Positions 8,296-16,272 of a stretch of 64,000 nucleotides of DNA are shown in pieces. Made by a program: the position numbers and the translations under genes. Each line of letters starts with the position of its first letter. The first letter of the stretch is position 1. This stretch comes from a virus. The notes beneath the pieces were generated by a model. The model saw only the letters and a list, made by a program, of their open reading frames with translations. It made no database searches and was not told the origin of the DNA. The DNA lies in IMG/VR virus record IMGVR_UViG_3300031539_000009, positions 18,157 through 82,156 of that record, one strand, 5' to 3'.

Positions 8296-9238
8296 CACAC
8301 CACCTTCCGACCTTTTCTGCCACAACGTCTGTTGTTTCCCTTGAGTCCCAAGCAGCATATCTGCCAATGGGAATCACGCCTTCAGGATATTCCAGCCCCT
8401 CATCGCAACCGATGATATGACCCTTGATCCTTCCCTGTTTACTTATTCTCATTCCAATGCCAAGGACATGAATCACATCTTTGGCAACCGCTTCCGACTG
8501 GTCACTGTCGTCAACCCCATGAGGTTGTGGCACTTCAGCCCAAAACGATCTTTGTTGCAAGTTGTAGCTGATCCTGGACACCACTTTCTGCGCTGGTGTG
8601 TAAATGTAATCCGGCCCGGCCCACTTCTGATTCCCATTCCACGTCACCTCATACAAGGCAATATTCCCGTTGCGCAGATCAGGAAAGTCAAGACCGCCGA
8701 TGGCGGCAAAAACGCTGGCGTGAGCCGATGTAAATAACATGTCATAATTGAAATTGCCAGATTTTGTTTTTATGGCATGCTCTGTGTGATCGACTTCCAC
8801 AACCATGTCGGTACACAACCTGACCCCTTCAAGTGCTGCCTTGCTCAATTCTGATGGATTTATAACCATAGACTTGGAATGGTCTTTGCCAGGATCATTC
8901 ATACACTTGGCAGTCCAGCCATCTAATGTCCCCCTGGTCTTGGCATAGTGCATCCGTTGAATCTTCTCAGCACGGTCCCGGACCCGGCCCATCATTTCTG
9001 GATATGGCAATATTTTCCCGGCCCAATATATTCCGCCGTGAATTTCCTTGAAATCAACATTGACTCCGTGATGGCACAAAGTTGCCAGGAAGTGCCTGGA
9101 CCAATGAAAGTATTTCAGCCCGCCTTTGAAAAAATCGCCGGTGTCAGGACCGATGGCCGTGACCTGGTGTCCGAACCTCTTCAAAACCAATGATGCCACC
9201 TGGCCACTCACACCCGTCCCGATTATTACGCAATTCAT
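8282..9238 (-). CDS. FAD/NAD(P)-binding oxidoreductase of unknown substrate
   Basis: 318 residues. The N-terminus is a Rossmann fold: MNCVIIGTGVSGQVAS with the GxGxxG at 7-12, followed by a GGLKYFHW segment of the kind seen where FAD-dependent amine oxidases and UDP-galactopyranose mutase-like enzymes contact the flavin. A TSAHASVFAAIGG stretch follows near the middle. The C-terminal PIGRYAAWDSRETTDV resembles the final FAD-contact strand. FAD-dependent enzymes occur in known thymidine-hypermodification clusters, but the exact subfamily is not recognisable by eye. First gene of the left-hand operon, behind the regulatory region 9239-9363; AAGGAAAG precedes the ATG. Confidence 0.72.
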   Translation of the reverse strand: MNCVIIGTGVSGQVASLVLKRFGHQVTAIGPDTGDFFKGGLKYFHWSRHFLATLCHHGVNVDFKEIHGGIYWAGKILPYPEMMGRVRDRAEKIQRMHYAKTRGTLDGWTAKCMNDPGKDHSKSMVINPSELSKAALEGVRLCTDMVVEVDHTEHAIKTKSGNFNYDMLFTSAHASVFAAIGGLDFPDLRNGNIALYEVTWNGNQKWAGPDYIYTPAQKVVSRISYNLQQRSFWAEVPQPHGVDDSDQSEAVAKDVIHVLGIGMRISKQGRIKGHIIGCDEGLEYPEGVIPIGRYAAWDSRETTDVVAEKVGRWCDGIW

Positions 9239-9363
9239 GTGTGCTTTCCTTGCATTCTATTTTGCATGTATGAATTCAACCTTTTCAAACCCTTATGCAC
9301 TAACAACTGCATTCATTTTTTGCGCATTTTTGAATGCATTCCTTACTGCAAAAACGTGTGTGT
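9239..9363 (-). promoter_or_regulatory. TGCA-rich upstream regulatory region, copy A of a 67-bp repeat
   Basis: A 125-bp non-coding stretch upstream of the FAD-enzyme gene and just after a terminator, so it must hold that operon's promoter. Positions 9270-9336 match 19948-20014 without gaps at 56 of 67 positions. The segment is full of ATGCA/TGCAT words. No convincing -35/-10 pair could be assigned. I infer operator or phage-specific promoter sites. Confidence 0.6.
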
Positions 9364-9407
9364 AAAAAGGGCCAGCACCCTGGTGTTGATCCTGGATGCT
9401 GGCCCTT
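9364..9407 (-). terminator. Rho-independent terminator
   Basis: On the minus strand an 11-bp perfect stem (arms 9407-9397 and 9377-9367, AAGGGCCAGCA/TGCTGGCCCTT) with a 19-base loop is followed directly by a run of T. It lies 25 bases after the stop of the gene ending at 9432 and separates the two transcription units. Confidence 0.9.
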
Positions 9408-9431
9408 GTCATCATTCACAGGTTGTCCAGC

Positions 9432-10487
9432 TTACTTTTTGCCCTTTTTCTTGGCCGCCGGTTTGGCCGCCGGTTTGGCCGCCGGTTTGGCCGCCGGTTT
9501 GGCTTCCGCTTTGGCCGCCGGTTTGGCTTTGGCCGCCGGTTTGGCTTTGGCCGCCGGTTTGGCCGCCGCCTTTTTCACCGGTGGTGTCGGTGAATCGACC
9601 ATGCTGATGTCGATGGATTTGGCCTTGACCATAGCAGCGATGTCGTTGGCCAGCTTTTCCTCATCCTTGGCCTCCAGGTCAATGACAGCGTGGGTGAACC
9701 AGCCATCCTTCCATTCCTTCTGGTTCCATGACTTCTTGGGCTGCCCGGCAACCTGAACGTCCATCTTGTCCATCCTGGTTTTGGGCCTGAAAGCGCAAAT
9801 GGTCCGGTCCCTTCCCTTGGGCGTTTTGAAGTACAGGCTGCAATACCCGGAAGGCAGCAAACGATCATGCAAATACAGCTGCCCCGCCTCAGCCTCATCC
9901 TTGGACGGTTTGACCTCGGTGCCCATCGAATTGGCAATGATTCCGGCCATGGCATGAATCCTGGGCATCATCACTTCCATCCGCTCTTGTCGCACGTTTT
10001 TCTTGGGTGGCTCAGGTTCAGCTTCCCCGGCCTCATCGCCGTCGCCGGAATCCTCGGTGGCCTCATCGCCGTCGCCGGAATCCTCGGCATCACCTTCCCC
10101 GGCCTCATCGCCGTCGCCGGAATCCTCGGTGGCCTCATCGGTGGCACCCTCTGCTGCCTCAGTTTCCTCAGTGGTGTCCTCGGTGGCATCCGATTCCTCG
10201 GTGGCATCCGTGGCATCCTCGGTGTCTTCTTCAACGCTTTCCGGCTCATCCTCGGTGGTGCCTTCCAGAATTGCCTTGCCCTTTTTCACGACCTCAGACA
10301 AATCCTGCTCGCCTACCCAATCGGGCAGCTGCGCATCAGACACGCCATCGGACAGGGCCACCGCTTTGACGGCCATGCAGTTGTCACGGAATCCGCACGG
10401 CTTTTCATCGGTCGCCGGATTGCCATCACATTCGTCACCAACCTCATGCATCCCTGCGCAAGCTGGCACTTTTTTCTCATCACTCAT
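9432..10487 (-). CDS. Acidic repeat protein with histone H1-like Lys/Ala tail
   Basis: 351 residues, no recognised enzyme domain. Residues 1-45 contain four spaced cysteines (C10, C20, C31, C37) that could bind a metal. Residues about 75-170 are almost purely Glu/Asp/Thr/Ser/Ala with repeats of EDSGDGDEA. Residues about 175-295 look globular (GYCSLYFKTPKGRDRTICAF). The last 50 are AAKPAAK repeats, as in histone H1 tails and bacterial H1-like proteins. The tail would bind DNA non-specifically while the acidic block could act as DNA mimic or chaperone. Start has GGAGGTGACAAG before ATG. The protein may organise or protect phage DNA, but that is a guess from composition. Confidence 0.8.
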   Translation of the reverse strand: MSDEKKVPACAGMHEVGDECDGNPATDEKPCGFRDNCMAVKAVALSDGVSDAQLPDWVGEQDLSEVVKKGKAILEGTTEDEPESVEEDTEDATDATEESDATEDTTEETEAAEGATDEATEDSGDGDEAGEGDAEDSGDGDEATEDSGDGDEAGEAEPEPPKKNVRQERMEVMMPRIHAMAGIIANSMGTEVKPSKDEAEAGQLYLHDRLLPSGYCSLYFKTPKGRDRTICAFRPKTRMDKMDVQVAGQPKKSWNQKEWKDGWFTHAVIDLEAKDEEKLANDIAAMVKAKSIDISMVDSPTPPVKKAAAKPAAKAKPAAKAKPAAKAEAKPAAKPAAKPAAKPAAKKKGKK

Positions 10488-10556
10488 CTTGTCACCTCCA
10501 TAGTTTTTTTTCGGTCTGTTGTTCCTGTTACACTTGTTTTTTGTGTTCCTGTACCC

Positions 10557-11255
10557 TTATTTGTTAAGCTGGATCACATCGTTGACCACCCCCCTGATTT
10601 TTATCAAAGACCAATTCACCTGATTCACAGTTAGCCCAAGCAAATTGGCTATTTCGACATTGCTGGTAAAATCCGGGTCAGGCGGTGTCACCTTGGCCAT
10701 GAACACTTTACCTTCCCAGCCCCCAAGCCTGTAAAGCACTTGCAATCTGAGCAGGGCTGTGATTTGATCTTCTTTGCTCCACTCATATGCCTGATCCGGG
10801 TTTGGCGTGGCATTCTCAATATACTCGCACAACACAGGGTCATCCAACATAGAACAATATGAACCTCTTGACCCCCTGACGTCACTTGTGGTGTCCGCCT
10901 TTTCAAGAATCACCTGCTCATTGTATGATGGAAGCTGCGGCCACGCCTTGTATTCCCACTCGCCGCTTTCATCATTTTGAAGCCATCCGTGTAACATCCG
11001 CTTTTGGGCCATTTCCTTCCCCAGCACTCCCTGGAGATGTCTCCAAATCACATTCCACGTGTACGTGGACACCTGGGACTTTTCCGCATCATACCTGCTG
11101 AGCGACTTCCATGCCGCAATCAGTCCCTCTTGTACCAAATCTTCAAAACCCAATATGGCTCCGACTCCACGATGATTCCATGCGTGTTTCCTTGCGCCCC
11201 GTCTTATGACCCTGTAATGCTCTTCAAACAACGCATCTGCTTCCACTTTTGCCAT
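10557..11255 (-). CDS. Sigma-70-like factor
   Basis: 232 residues. Region 2 is visible as GFEDLVQEGLIAAWKSLSRY (about residues 35-54) followed by STYTWNVIWRHLQGVL, the typical core-binding and -10 recognition layout. A C-terminal helix-turn-helix, SNVEIANLLGLTVNQVNW, fits region 4. It should bind host RNA polymerase core and redirect it to phage promoters. The ATG at 11255 (MAKVEAD) has GGAGG eight bases upstream; other in-frame ATGs at 11261, 11270 and 11333 are worse placed. Candidate regulator for promoters elsewhere in the genome; its targets are not known. Confidence 0.8.
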   Translation of the reverse strand: MAKVEADALFEEHYRVIRRGARKHAWNHRGVGAILGFEDLVQEGLIAAWKSLSRYDAEKSQVSTYTWNVIWRHLQGVLGKEMAQKRMLHGWLQNDESGEWEYKAWPQLPSYNEQVILEKADTTSDVRGSRGSYCSMLDDPVLCEYIENATPNPDQAYEWSKEDQITALLRLQVLYRLGGWEGKVFMAKVTPPDPDFTSNVEIANLLGLTVNQVNWSLIKIRGVVNDVIQLNK

Positions 11256-11274
11256 ATTCATTTCCTCCATTTGA

Positions 11275-11976
11275 TTATTTGTTATTTTGGTGGCCGCTGG
11301 CGTAATTGTCGGCAGCTTCCCGTATTTTTGCAAACATGGAATCTGTTATGGTCGGCCAGTGCTTCCCGGCCGCAACTCTCAAACTTCCGATGTCAACAAA
11401 CTCGCCACGCTTCTGGGCCATTTGGCATTCCTTTACCATCTCCCCAAACACCTTAGATGGTCGGTGCGCTTGGCAAGCAAAATAGAATTCGCACAACCCA
11501 GAATCGCACCCCGGACCGCCGCCCACGTCAGATGCTTCCTGTGAGAACTCGCCAAAACACTTTGGCTTCATGTCTTGATCCTTGACGTGTTCCGCCCACC
11601 CCAAAGCAGCCTGGAACACCTTGGTGATGTCTGGTGAATCCTTGAACATATCCGCCTTGTCCACCAGCCACATTAGATAGTCAGGCCGGTGAAGGGCCAA
11701 CCACTTCACGGTCGCAAATTGATGCTTCCCAAACTTGAATTCCATGTCGTGAATCGACACCGTTTGGGCCTGGACATTCACATCAGTTTTTCCACCTTCC
11801 CGGAATTTGAATTTGCGCTTCCACCTGACCAATGTCGTCTGGGCGACAACACCGATGATTACACCGGTCAAAACTGCCATCGTGGCAGACATGGTCCCCT
11901 CAAATATTCCTTCCCGGACCTTTCCGCCCGCTTCTTGCTGTTGTAGCATTTTCCTGATGTCATCTATTGAAGGCAT
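11275..11976 (-). CDS. Membrane-anchored protein with ExoX-C/DUF3820-like motif
   Basis: 233 residues. A hydrophobic stretch at about residues 28-50 (MSATMAVLTGVIIGVVAQTT) predicts one membrane helix. Residues 76-110 contain MEFKFGKHQFATVKWLALH then YLMWLV, resembling the small fGKHkG...YL.W module also seen at 4194-4676. A cysteine cluster follows (CFGEFSQ, GPGCDSGLCEFYFAC). Function unknown. AGAGGGGG precedes the ATG. It ends 20 bases before the chosen start of the sigma-like gene, so the two are likely co-translated. Confidence 0.65.
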   Translation of the reverse strand: MPSIDDIRKMLQQQEAGGKVREGIFEGTMSATMAVLTGVIIGVVAQTTLVRWKRKFKFREGGKTDVNVQAQTVSIHDMEFKFGKHQFATVKWLALHRPDYLMWLVDKADMFKDSPDITKVFQAALGWAEHVKDQDMKPKCFGEFSQEASDVGGGPGCDSGLCEFYFACQAHRPSKVFGEMVKECQMAQKRGEFVDIGSLRVAAGKHWPTITDSMFAKIREAADNYASGHQNNK

Positions 11977-11977
11977 A

Positions 11978-12412
11978 TCAATTCCCCCTCTGGAATTTGG
12001 TCCTCACATCTTCTAAGCTGCCAGTGACCATTTTGTCCTCAACAACCTTTTCCAGTGCTCCAACACCCCAACCAACAGCCCCGTCCTTTTCCCAGGCCTG
12101 TTGAAATGAAACAACCATGTCCCGGTGCCACCCAATTCCATGCTCGCCGTTGGGCCTGATCTTCATGAATAACTCGGTGGCCCTCTGAACGTCAGACCCT
12201 TCCCCGATGGCGTGTATTTGCCACTCCCAATCCGGGTGATTCTTGAATACCCAATCCTGCCAAGCACGCACATCGTCTTTTGCCTCTTTCAGCCCGCAAC
12301 CGTACATTTGCTTGTAAATCTTGATTGCCACAATCGTTTGTTTTCTAAGTGCTTCAAACTTCCAACCTGTAGCATCCGCCAGCCTTGTTATCTTGTCTGC
12401 TTCTTGAAACAT
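11978..12412 (-). CDS. Protein of unknown function
   Basis: 144 residues, rich in Trp and charged residues, predicted mainly helical, with no motif I recognise. The segment LRKQTIVAIKIYKQMYGCGLKEAKDDV resembles a generic helical repeat with no catalytic signature. It has a good GAGGGGAC site before ATG 12412 and lies 1 base from the next gene, inside the run from the VWA protein to the sigma-like gene. Possibly a partner of the neighbouring AAA+/VWA pair, but nothing in the sequence proves it. Confidence 0.7.
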   Translation of the reverse strand: MFQEADKITRLADATGWKFEALRKQTIVAIKIYKQMYGCGLKEAKDDVRAWQDWVFKNHPDWEWQIHAIGEGSDVQRATELFMKIRPNGEHGIGWHRDMVVSFQQAWEKDGAVGWGVGALEKVVEDKMVTGSLEDVRTKFQRGN

Positions 12413-12441
12413 TTCCTTGTCCCCTCTTGTGTGTTTCTTTA

Positions 12442-14478
12442 TTAGGCCATGAGGTATTTTATGATCATCTTGAAAAGCTTGGCCGGAAGATCACCCACGC
12501 TGTTGACCACGTCCCAGTCAGGGTAAAAATTCCGCACGTGATCGGTCTGAATTCCCAGCCCATAAACCTCGATGCCCGCATCAGATATTTCCTTGACCAC
12601 GTCCCTGGTGGCCTGATACTGCTTGTAATTGTCCCCAATGCTGACGTTGGGCTTTCCGTCGCTGAGGACTATCATGATCTTGCGGTGCTGGGGTTGAGCC
12701 GCCAGCCGCTTTGCCGTGTGCATGATCGCTTCTGAATCAACGTTGCAGCCGTTGGTGTCCATCATCGCAATCCTGGTCTTCACAGTGGCATTGAACTTTT
12801 CCCCGAACGCCTTGTGGGTGTAGTGGGTGATCCCAACAAATCTGTTGTAATATTTCATTTCCTCTTTGGGCTCATCCCACGCACTATATCCGGCCCGATA
12901 AGTGTGATGTCCGCAAATCTCGAAAGGAATGTTCAGGCCATTCAACGCTTCCGCAATCGCTATCATCCCGACCTTGGCGTGTCCAATCCTGTTATCACGA
13001 CCGCTCATGGACCCGCTCTGGTCAACCAGGATGCTCACGGCCACGTCCAACTTCTGTCCTGGCATCGTCTTGGTGAACACTCTTTTGTTTCCGGTCTTGG
13101 TGCTGTAAAGTGTGGAAGGATCAATTTGACCATTTTCCTGGTCGCCCACCCGGACCGCCTGAGCCTTGACCTTGAGCAGCGTGGTGAGTCTGGCCTTGAG
13201 TGCTCCGGTGGCCTTTCCCGCTTCCGTTTTGAGTCTGCTGTAGTGGTCCAGGGCTGCGCTGTCTGATGAGGTGTGGGTGCGAACGTCCCACTTGTCCCGG
13301 TCCAAAACCTTGGGTGAGGGGATGTGATCGTTGCTGCGCTTGGCCAACTCCATCGCCTTGGTCTTCAGTTCATCTTTGATCTTCTGCTTGAGATCGGTCT
13401 CAGTGGGCTTGGGCTGCTCTTTTTCCGCTTGCTCCAAGATGTCCAGTGCTTCCTGAGTGGCCTGGGGCATCCCATTCCCGCTGGCACCGCTCTCATCGCT
13501 GTTGGGATTTGAGGTGAAATCTTCATCGGTCCCCTTCCCCTTGCCGCTTCCGTCCTGGTCGCCGCCCATATCATCGCCATCGTGCTCTGCGGACAATCCG
13601 GCATCAACACCCTGGTCGCCGTCCTGCTCCTGCTCGGTGTCCTGCTCGGTGTCCTGGTCGCCGTCCTGGTCGCCGTCCTGGTCCTGGTCGCCGTCCTGGT
13701 CCGCTTCCCCTTTGCCGTCCTGGTCCTGGTCGCCGTCCTGGTCCTGGTCGCCGTCCTGGTCCTGGTCGCCGTCCTGGCCTTGTTCGTCTTGCTCGGTGTT
13801 TCCCTGTTCCTTGTCGCCCTGCTCCTGGTCGCCGCTTCCCTGATTCTGCCCCAACTCATCCTTGGCATCACTCAGTCTGCCCAAGATGTCAGTGACCAGC
13901 TGGTCAACGTCCGCCGGTGCCTCAACGGTTTTGGCCCGCTCTATTTCCGGCTGAATTTTGTCCAAGATCAGGTTGTATGACTCAGGAAGCCAGGAAGTGG
14001 ATCTGCCGGTGGCCCGGAAGGAAAGCCCAATGGCGATGATGTAGTTGGGGTTGGCCTGTCCTGGATTGGCGCTTAATTCTTTGACCAAATCGCTGGTGAG
14101 CCTATCATTCATGGTGTCCAGGTTGGTGGCCACTCCCGGATAACGTGCGCTGAGGCTGCGCTCTATTCTGGTGTCCTCGATGGCGTTGAAAAACACTTTG
14201 TATTTGGGGGTGGCCGCTCTCATGTAGTCTAATGGGGTGCGCTGTCCCTGGGCTTTCCAAATTTCCTCTTGCTCGATGTGGCCCCACTCGTGATCCAACA
14301 GACCTTCCATGACCGCCTGATCCGCCCCTTTGAACTTGTCTGCGTTGGCAGGAAGGTAGATGGTGGCCCCGTCAGTGGCGCAATTCAGCGTCTGGGTGTT
14401 GACGTGGACCGTGGCCCGCTTGCTGAACGTCCGGGCGATTTTTTCCCACTTGCTTTCCATGGTTCTTTTTGCTTTCAT
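12442..14478 (-). CDS. CobT-like VWA-domain protein with HEWGH metal motif
   Basis: 678 residues from ATG 14478 (MKAKRT), which has AAAGGGGAC upstream; earlier in-frame ATGs lie inside or at the promoter. Near residues 63-67 is HEWGH, a zinc-type HExxH motif, with FNAIEDTRIERSL downstream, as in CobT-type peptidase-like domains. Residues about 210-330 are an acidic low-complexity block of GDQDQD repeats. The C-terminal 230 residues are a von Willebrand A domain with the MIDAS motif DQSGSMSGRDN. CobT/CobS-like pairs occur in large phages and are probably MoxR/VWA chaperone systems, not cobalamin enzymes. The partner ATPase is the gene just upstream. Confidence 0.85.
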   Translation of the reverse strand: MKAKRTMESKWEKIARTFSKRATVHVNTQTLNCATDGATIYLPANADKFKGADQAVMEGLLDHEWGHIEQEEIWKAQGQRTPLDYMRAATPKYKVFFNAIEDTRIERSLSARYPGVATNLDTMNDRLTSDLVKELSANPGQANPNYIIAIGLSFRATGRSTSWLPESYNLILDKIQPEIERAKTVEAPADVDQLVTDILGRLSDAKDELGQNQGSGDQEQGDKEQGNTEQDEQGQDGDQDQDGDQDQDGDQDQDGKGEADQDGDQDQDGDQDGDQDTEQDTEQEQDGDQGVDAGLSAEHDGDDMGGDQDGSGKGKGTDEDFTSNPNSDESGASGNGMPQATQEALDILEQAEKEQPKPTETDLKQKIKDELKTKAMELAKRSNDHIPSPKVLDRDKWDVRTHTSSDSAALDHYSRLKTEAGKATGALKARLTTLLKVKAQAVRVGDQENGQIDPSTLYSTKTGNKRVFTKTMPGQKLDVAVSILVDQSGSMSGRDNRIGHAKVGMIAIAEALNGLNIPFEICGHHTYRAGYSAWDEPKEEMKYYNRFVGITHYTHKAFGEKFNATVKTRIAMMDTNGCNVDSEAIMHTAKRLAAQPQHRKIMIVLSDGKPNVSIGDNYKQYQATRDVVKEISDAGIEVYGLGIQTDHVRNFYPDWDVVNSVGDLPAKLFKMIIKYLMA

Positions 14479-14518
14479 TTTCGTGTCCCCTTTTGTGTTT
14501 TTTCCGGCCATGTTTAAT

Positions 14519-14547
14519 ATCATAGCTGATCTTGAATGAAAAGGCAA
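14519..14547 (-). promoter_or_regulatory. Promoter P1 (sigma70-like) for the VWA gene
   Basis: Minus-strand TTGCCT (14547-14542), 17-bp spacer, TATGAT (14524-14519). A T-tract (UP-like) lies directly upstream. Same -35 and spacing as P2 and P3. Predicted start is about 30 bases before the chosen ATG at 14478. Confidence 0.75.
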
Positions 14548-14640
14548 GAAAAAAAACACCCAAGGTCCAAACTTTTTTTACAATATCCATAAATCCAACA
14601 AGTTACAAGACAACTTTTTTTTGGTGTAGCCCGGTCTTTT
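14523..14640 (-). repeat. 118-bp promoter repeat, copy 1
   Basis: Aligns without gaps to 15968-16085 at about 100 of 118 positions and includes P1. It carries two A-rich blocks (ACCAAAAAAAAGTTG and TTGTAAAAAAAGTTTGG on the minus strand). Differences between copies are spread over all codon positions, so the conservation is at DNA level, not a peptide. Likely a duplicated promoter with upstream activating tracts. Confidence 0.8.
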
Positions 14641-14728
14641 AATAGGCCAAAACGTCGAAAGGACCAAAAACCACTTAACTTGTTGATTTTACTTAACATT
14701 TTCAATTCCCCATAAAATCAAGGACTTA

Positions 14729-14744
14729 GGGTGCTTTAGCACCC
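14729..14744 (-). other. Hairpin spanning the stop codon of the AAA+ gene
   Basis: Perfect 6-bp stem GGGTGC/GCACCC with loop TAAA; the UAA stop (14738-14736) overlaps the loop. No T-run follows, so it is not a clear terminator; it may protect the mRNA end or slow readthrough. Confidence 0.55.
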
Positions 14745-15914
14745 CATGATCCTCTGGATAACTCCATCCACGAACATCGCATCATCCTTGGACATCCGGT
14801 CCAAGATGGTGATCCTGGCGGCCAGGCGGATGTTGTTCAGCTTGATAGCTTTCCCGGCCCACTCGATCAGTCTGCGGGTTGAGCAGGTGCAATAACACTG
14901 CTCTTGTTCAAATGCTCCCCGAATGGCCTGGGCAACTTCAACCATCTTCTGGGCCATGCTATGATCGGCCCCGGTCTTGGACTTGACAATTTTGATCTCA
15001 ATGGACTTTTCAACATAATCGGCCTTGAGGACCACTCCGAACCTGTCCAGATATGCTTCATTGAGGACGTTGGTGCCGGTGTACAGGCCGGTGTCGTCGC
15101 CCCTTCCGATGGTGTTTGCGGTGGCCACAACCCGGAAATTGGGGTGTGGTTCTATGACTTCACCGTTGTTCCCGGTGAGAGTGAGCTTGCCGCCACGCTC
15201 CAGGACCGCCTGAAGGACAAAAAGGATATGGGGTTGAGCAGCGTCCATCTCGTCAAGCAACAGCCAATATCCTTTGCGCATCGCTTCCGGCAGCACGCCA
15301 TCCTTCCAGACCACAACGCTGTTTCCATTCTCATCCACGTCCAACACTTTTTCGCCGGTGAAATCAGCTGCCCGGATGTCGCCGTTGAGATTGACTCTGC
15401 GGACCGGCTGGTTGAGAATGCTGGCCAACTCCAGGAAAGCAGCCGACTTGCCGCAGCCCGTGGGTCCATGAACCAGCGTGTTGTCGCCCTCTTCAATTCC
15501 AACCGCCAAGACCGTGAAAACATCCATGTCAAGCTGATAATTTTCATCGTGGTCCGGGATGTATTTTTTGTCCGCTTCTGTTACATCCTTTCTGACGTAC
15601 AGGCTGGCCGGTCCGATCTGAAGTGGTGCGTCTGGGTTGAATCCGTTGTGATCGCCGTTGGCGCCGTCCTGAACTTCTGGCTGCTGAATAAGGTCGGTGG
15701 CGACCTTGGTGCGCTTGACACCCTTTTGGGCCTGGCTGACCCGCTGGCTTGCGTATTCTGATATGGTTGGTTCACCCGGATGCCTGAGGTTGTACTCGGC
15801 AACGTCGATTCCGTGGGCTGATTTAAGATGTACGCTGAGTTGGTGGTAATAACGTCCGCACTCTTTGCACTCAATTTTCACATTACCATTCTTGTCGATT
15901 TGTTTGAAGCTCAT
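14736..15914 (-). CDS. MoxR/CobS-like AAA+ ATPase with N-terminal C2H2 zinc finger
   Basis: 392 residues from ATG 15914 (MSFKQIDK), preceded by GGGAAGCGAA. The N-terminus has CKECGRYYHQLSVHLKSAHG (Cys 16 and 19, His 29 and 34), a Ros/MucR-type zinc finger also typical of phage CobS-like proteins. The ATPase domain has Walker A HGPTGCGKSA, Walker B LLLDEMDAAQP and a sensor region RVVATANTIGRGDDTG. AAA+ ATPases of this class remodel or load metal/cofactor centres together with VWA partners; the VWA gene follows directly. Target is unknown. Transcribed from P2 and/or P3. Confidence 0.9.
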   Translation of the reverse strand: MSFKQIDKNGNVKIECKECGRYYHQLSVHLKSAHGIDVAEYNLRHPGEPTISEYASQRVSQAQKGVKRTKVATDLIQQPEVQDGANGDHNGFNPDAPLQIGPASLYVRKDVTEADKKYIPDHDENYQLDMDVFTVLAVGIEEGDNTLVHGPTGCGKSAAFLELASILNQPVRRVNLNGDIRAADFTGEKVLDVDENGNSVVVWKDGVLPEAMRKGYWLLLDEMDAAQPHILFVLQAVLERGGKLTLTGNNGEVIEPHPNFRVVATANTIGRGDDTGLYTGTNVLNEAYLDRFGVVLKADYVEKSIEIKIVKSKTGADHSMAQKMVEVAQAIRGAFEQEQCYCTCSTRRLIEWAGKAIKLNNIRLAARITILDRMSKDDAMFVDGVIQRIMGC

Positions 15915-15963
15915 TTCGCTTCCCACTTTTGATTTGTATTTGGTTTTTTCGACCATGTATACA

Positions 15964-15992
15964 AGTATAGCTGATCTTGAATGGAAAGGCAA
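15964..15992 (-). promoter_or_regulatory. Promoter P2 (sigma70-like) for the AAA+ gene
   Basis: Minus-strand TTGCCT (15992-15987), 17-bp spacer, TATACT (15969-15964), T-tract upstream. Nearly identical to P1 through the spacer. Confidence 0.78.
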
Positions 15993-16085
15993 GAAAAAAA
16001 TCGCCCAAGGACCAAACTTTTTTTACAAGATCCATAAAAACAATCATTTACTGGGCAACTTTTTTTTGGTGTAGACCGGCTTTTC
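15968..16085 (-). repeat. 118-bp promoter repeat, copy 2
   Basis: Partner of 14523-14640, ungapped, about 85% identical by eye, containing P2. Part of the 436-bp gene-free region 15915-16350, which otherwise holds P3, the terminator 16304-16330 and an AT-rich stretch 16086-16270 in which I see no gene. Confidence 0.8.
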
Positions 16086-16272
16086 AAAAAGGCAAAAGGT
16101 AAAAAGGGCCAAAATTGGCTTCCGGTGTGGATAGGTAGTGGGGTTTGTTTTTTGTGTCTAAACAGAATATTGCCGAATGGCTTGAAATTAAATACTTTTT
16201 TGTGAAAATTTGGTGTCATTATCACCGATTCCTTTTGATTATTGTCGGCCCGATTATGCGGACCAATTTTAC

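Noticed and set aside
9334-9756. Plus-strand Gly/Leu/Ala-rich frames near 9430-9600
   Set aside because: Antisense of the Lys/Ala tail repeats of the minus-strand gene.
13620-13800. CRISPR-like or tandem DNA repeat
   Set aside because: The repeat unit is short, in frame and encodes acidic residues; no spacers and no cas genes.
13457-13980. Long plus-strand frames rich in Ser/Pro or Leu/Val opposite the VWA gene
   Set aside because: They are the antisense of the GDQDQD repeat block, have no ribosome site and no independent protein features.
14520-14705. 61-codon minus-strand frame in copy 1 of the 118-bp repeat
   Set aside because: It runs through the promoter; substitutions between copies do not favour third positions, so it is not coding.
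12442-15914. Cobalamin biosynthesis genes cobS and cobT
   Set aside because: Only the ATPase and VWA parts resemble Cob proteins; no other pathway gene is present and the domain additions point to a different role.
15911-16225. 104-codon minus-strand frame through P2
   Set aside because: Same reason as the first copy; its protein has no features and it ends inside the start of the AAA+ gene.
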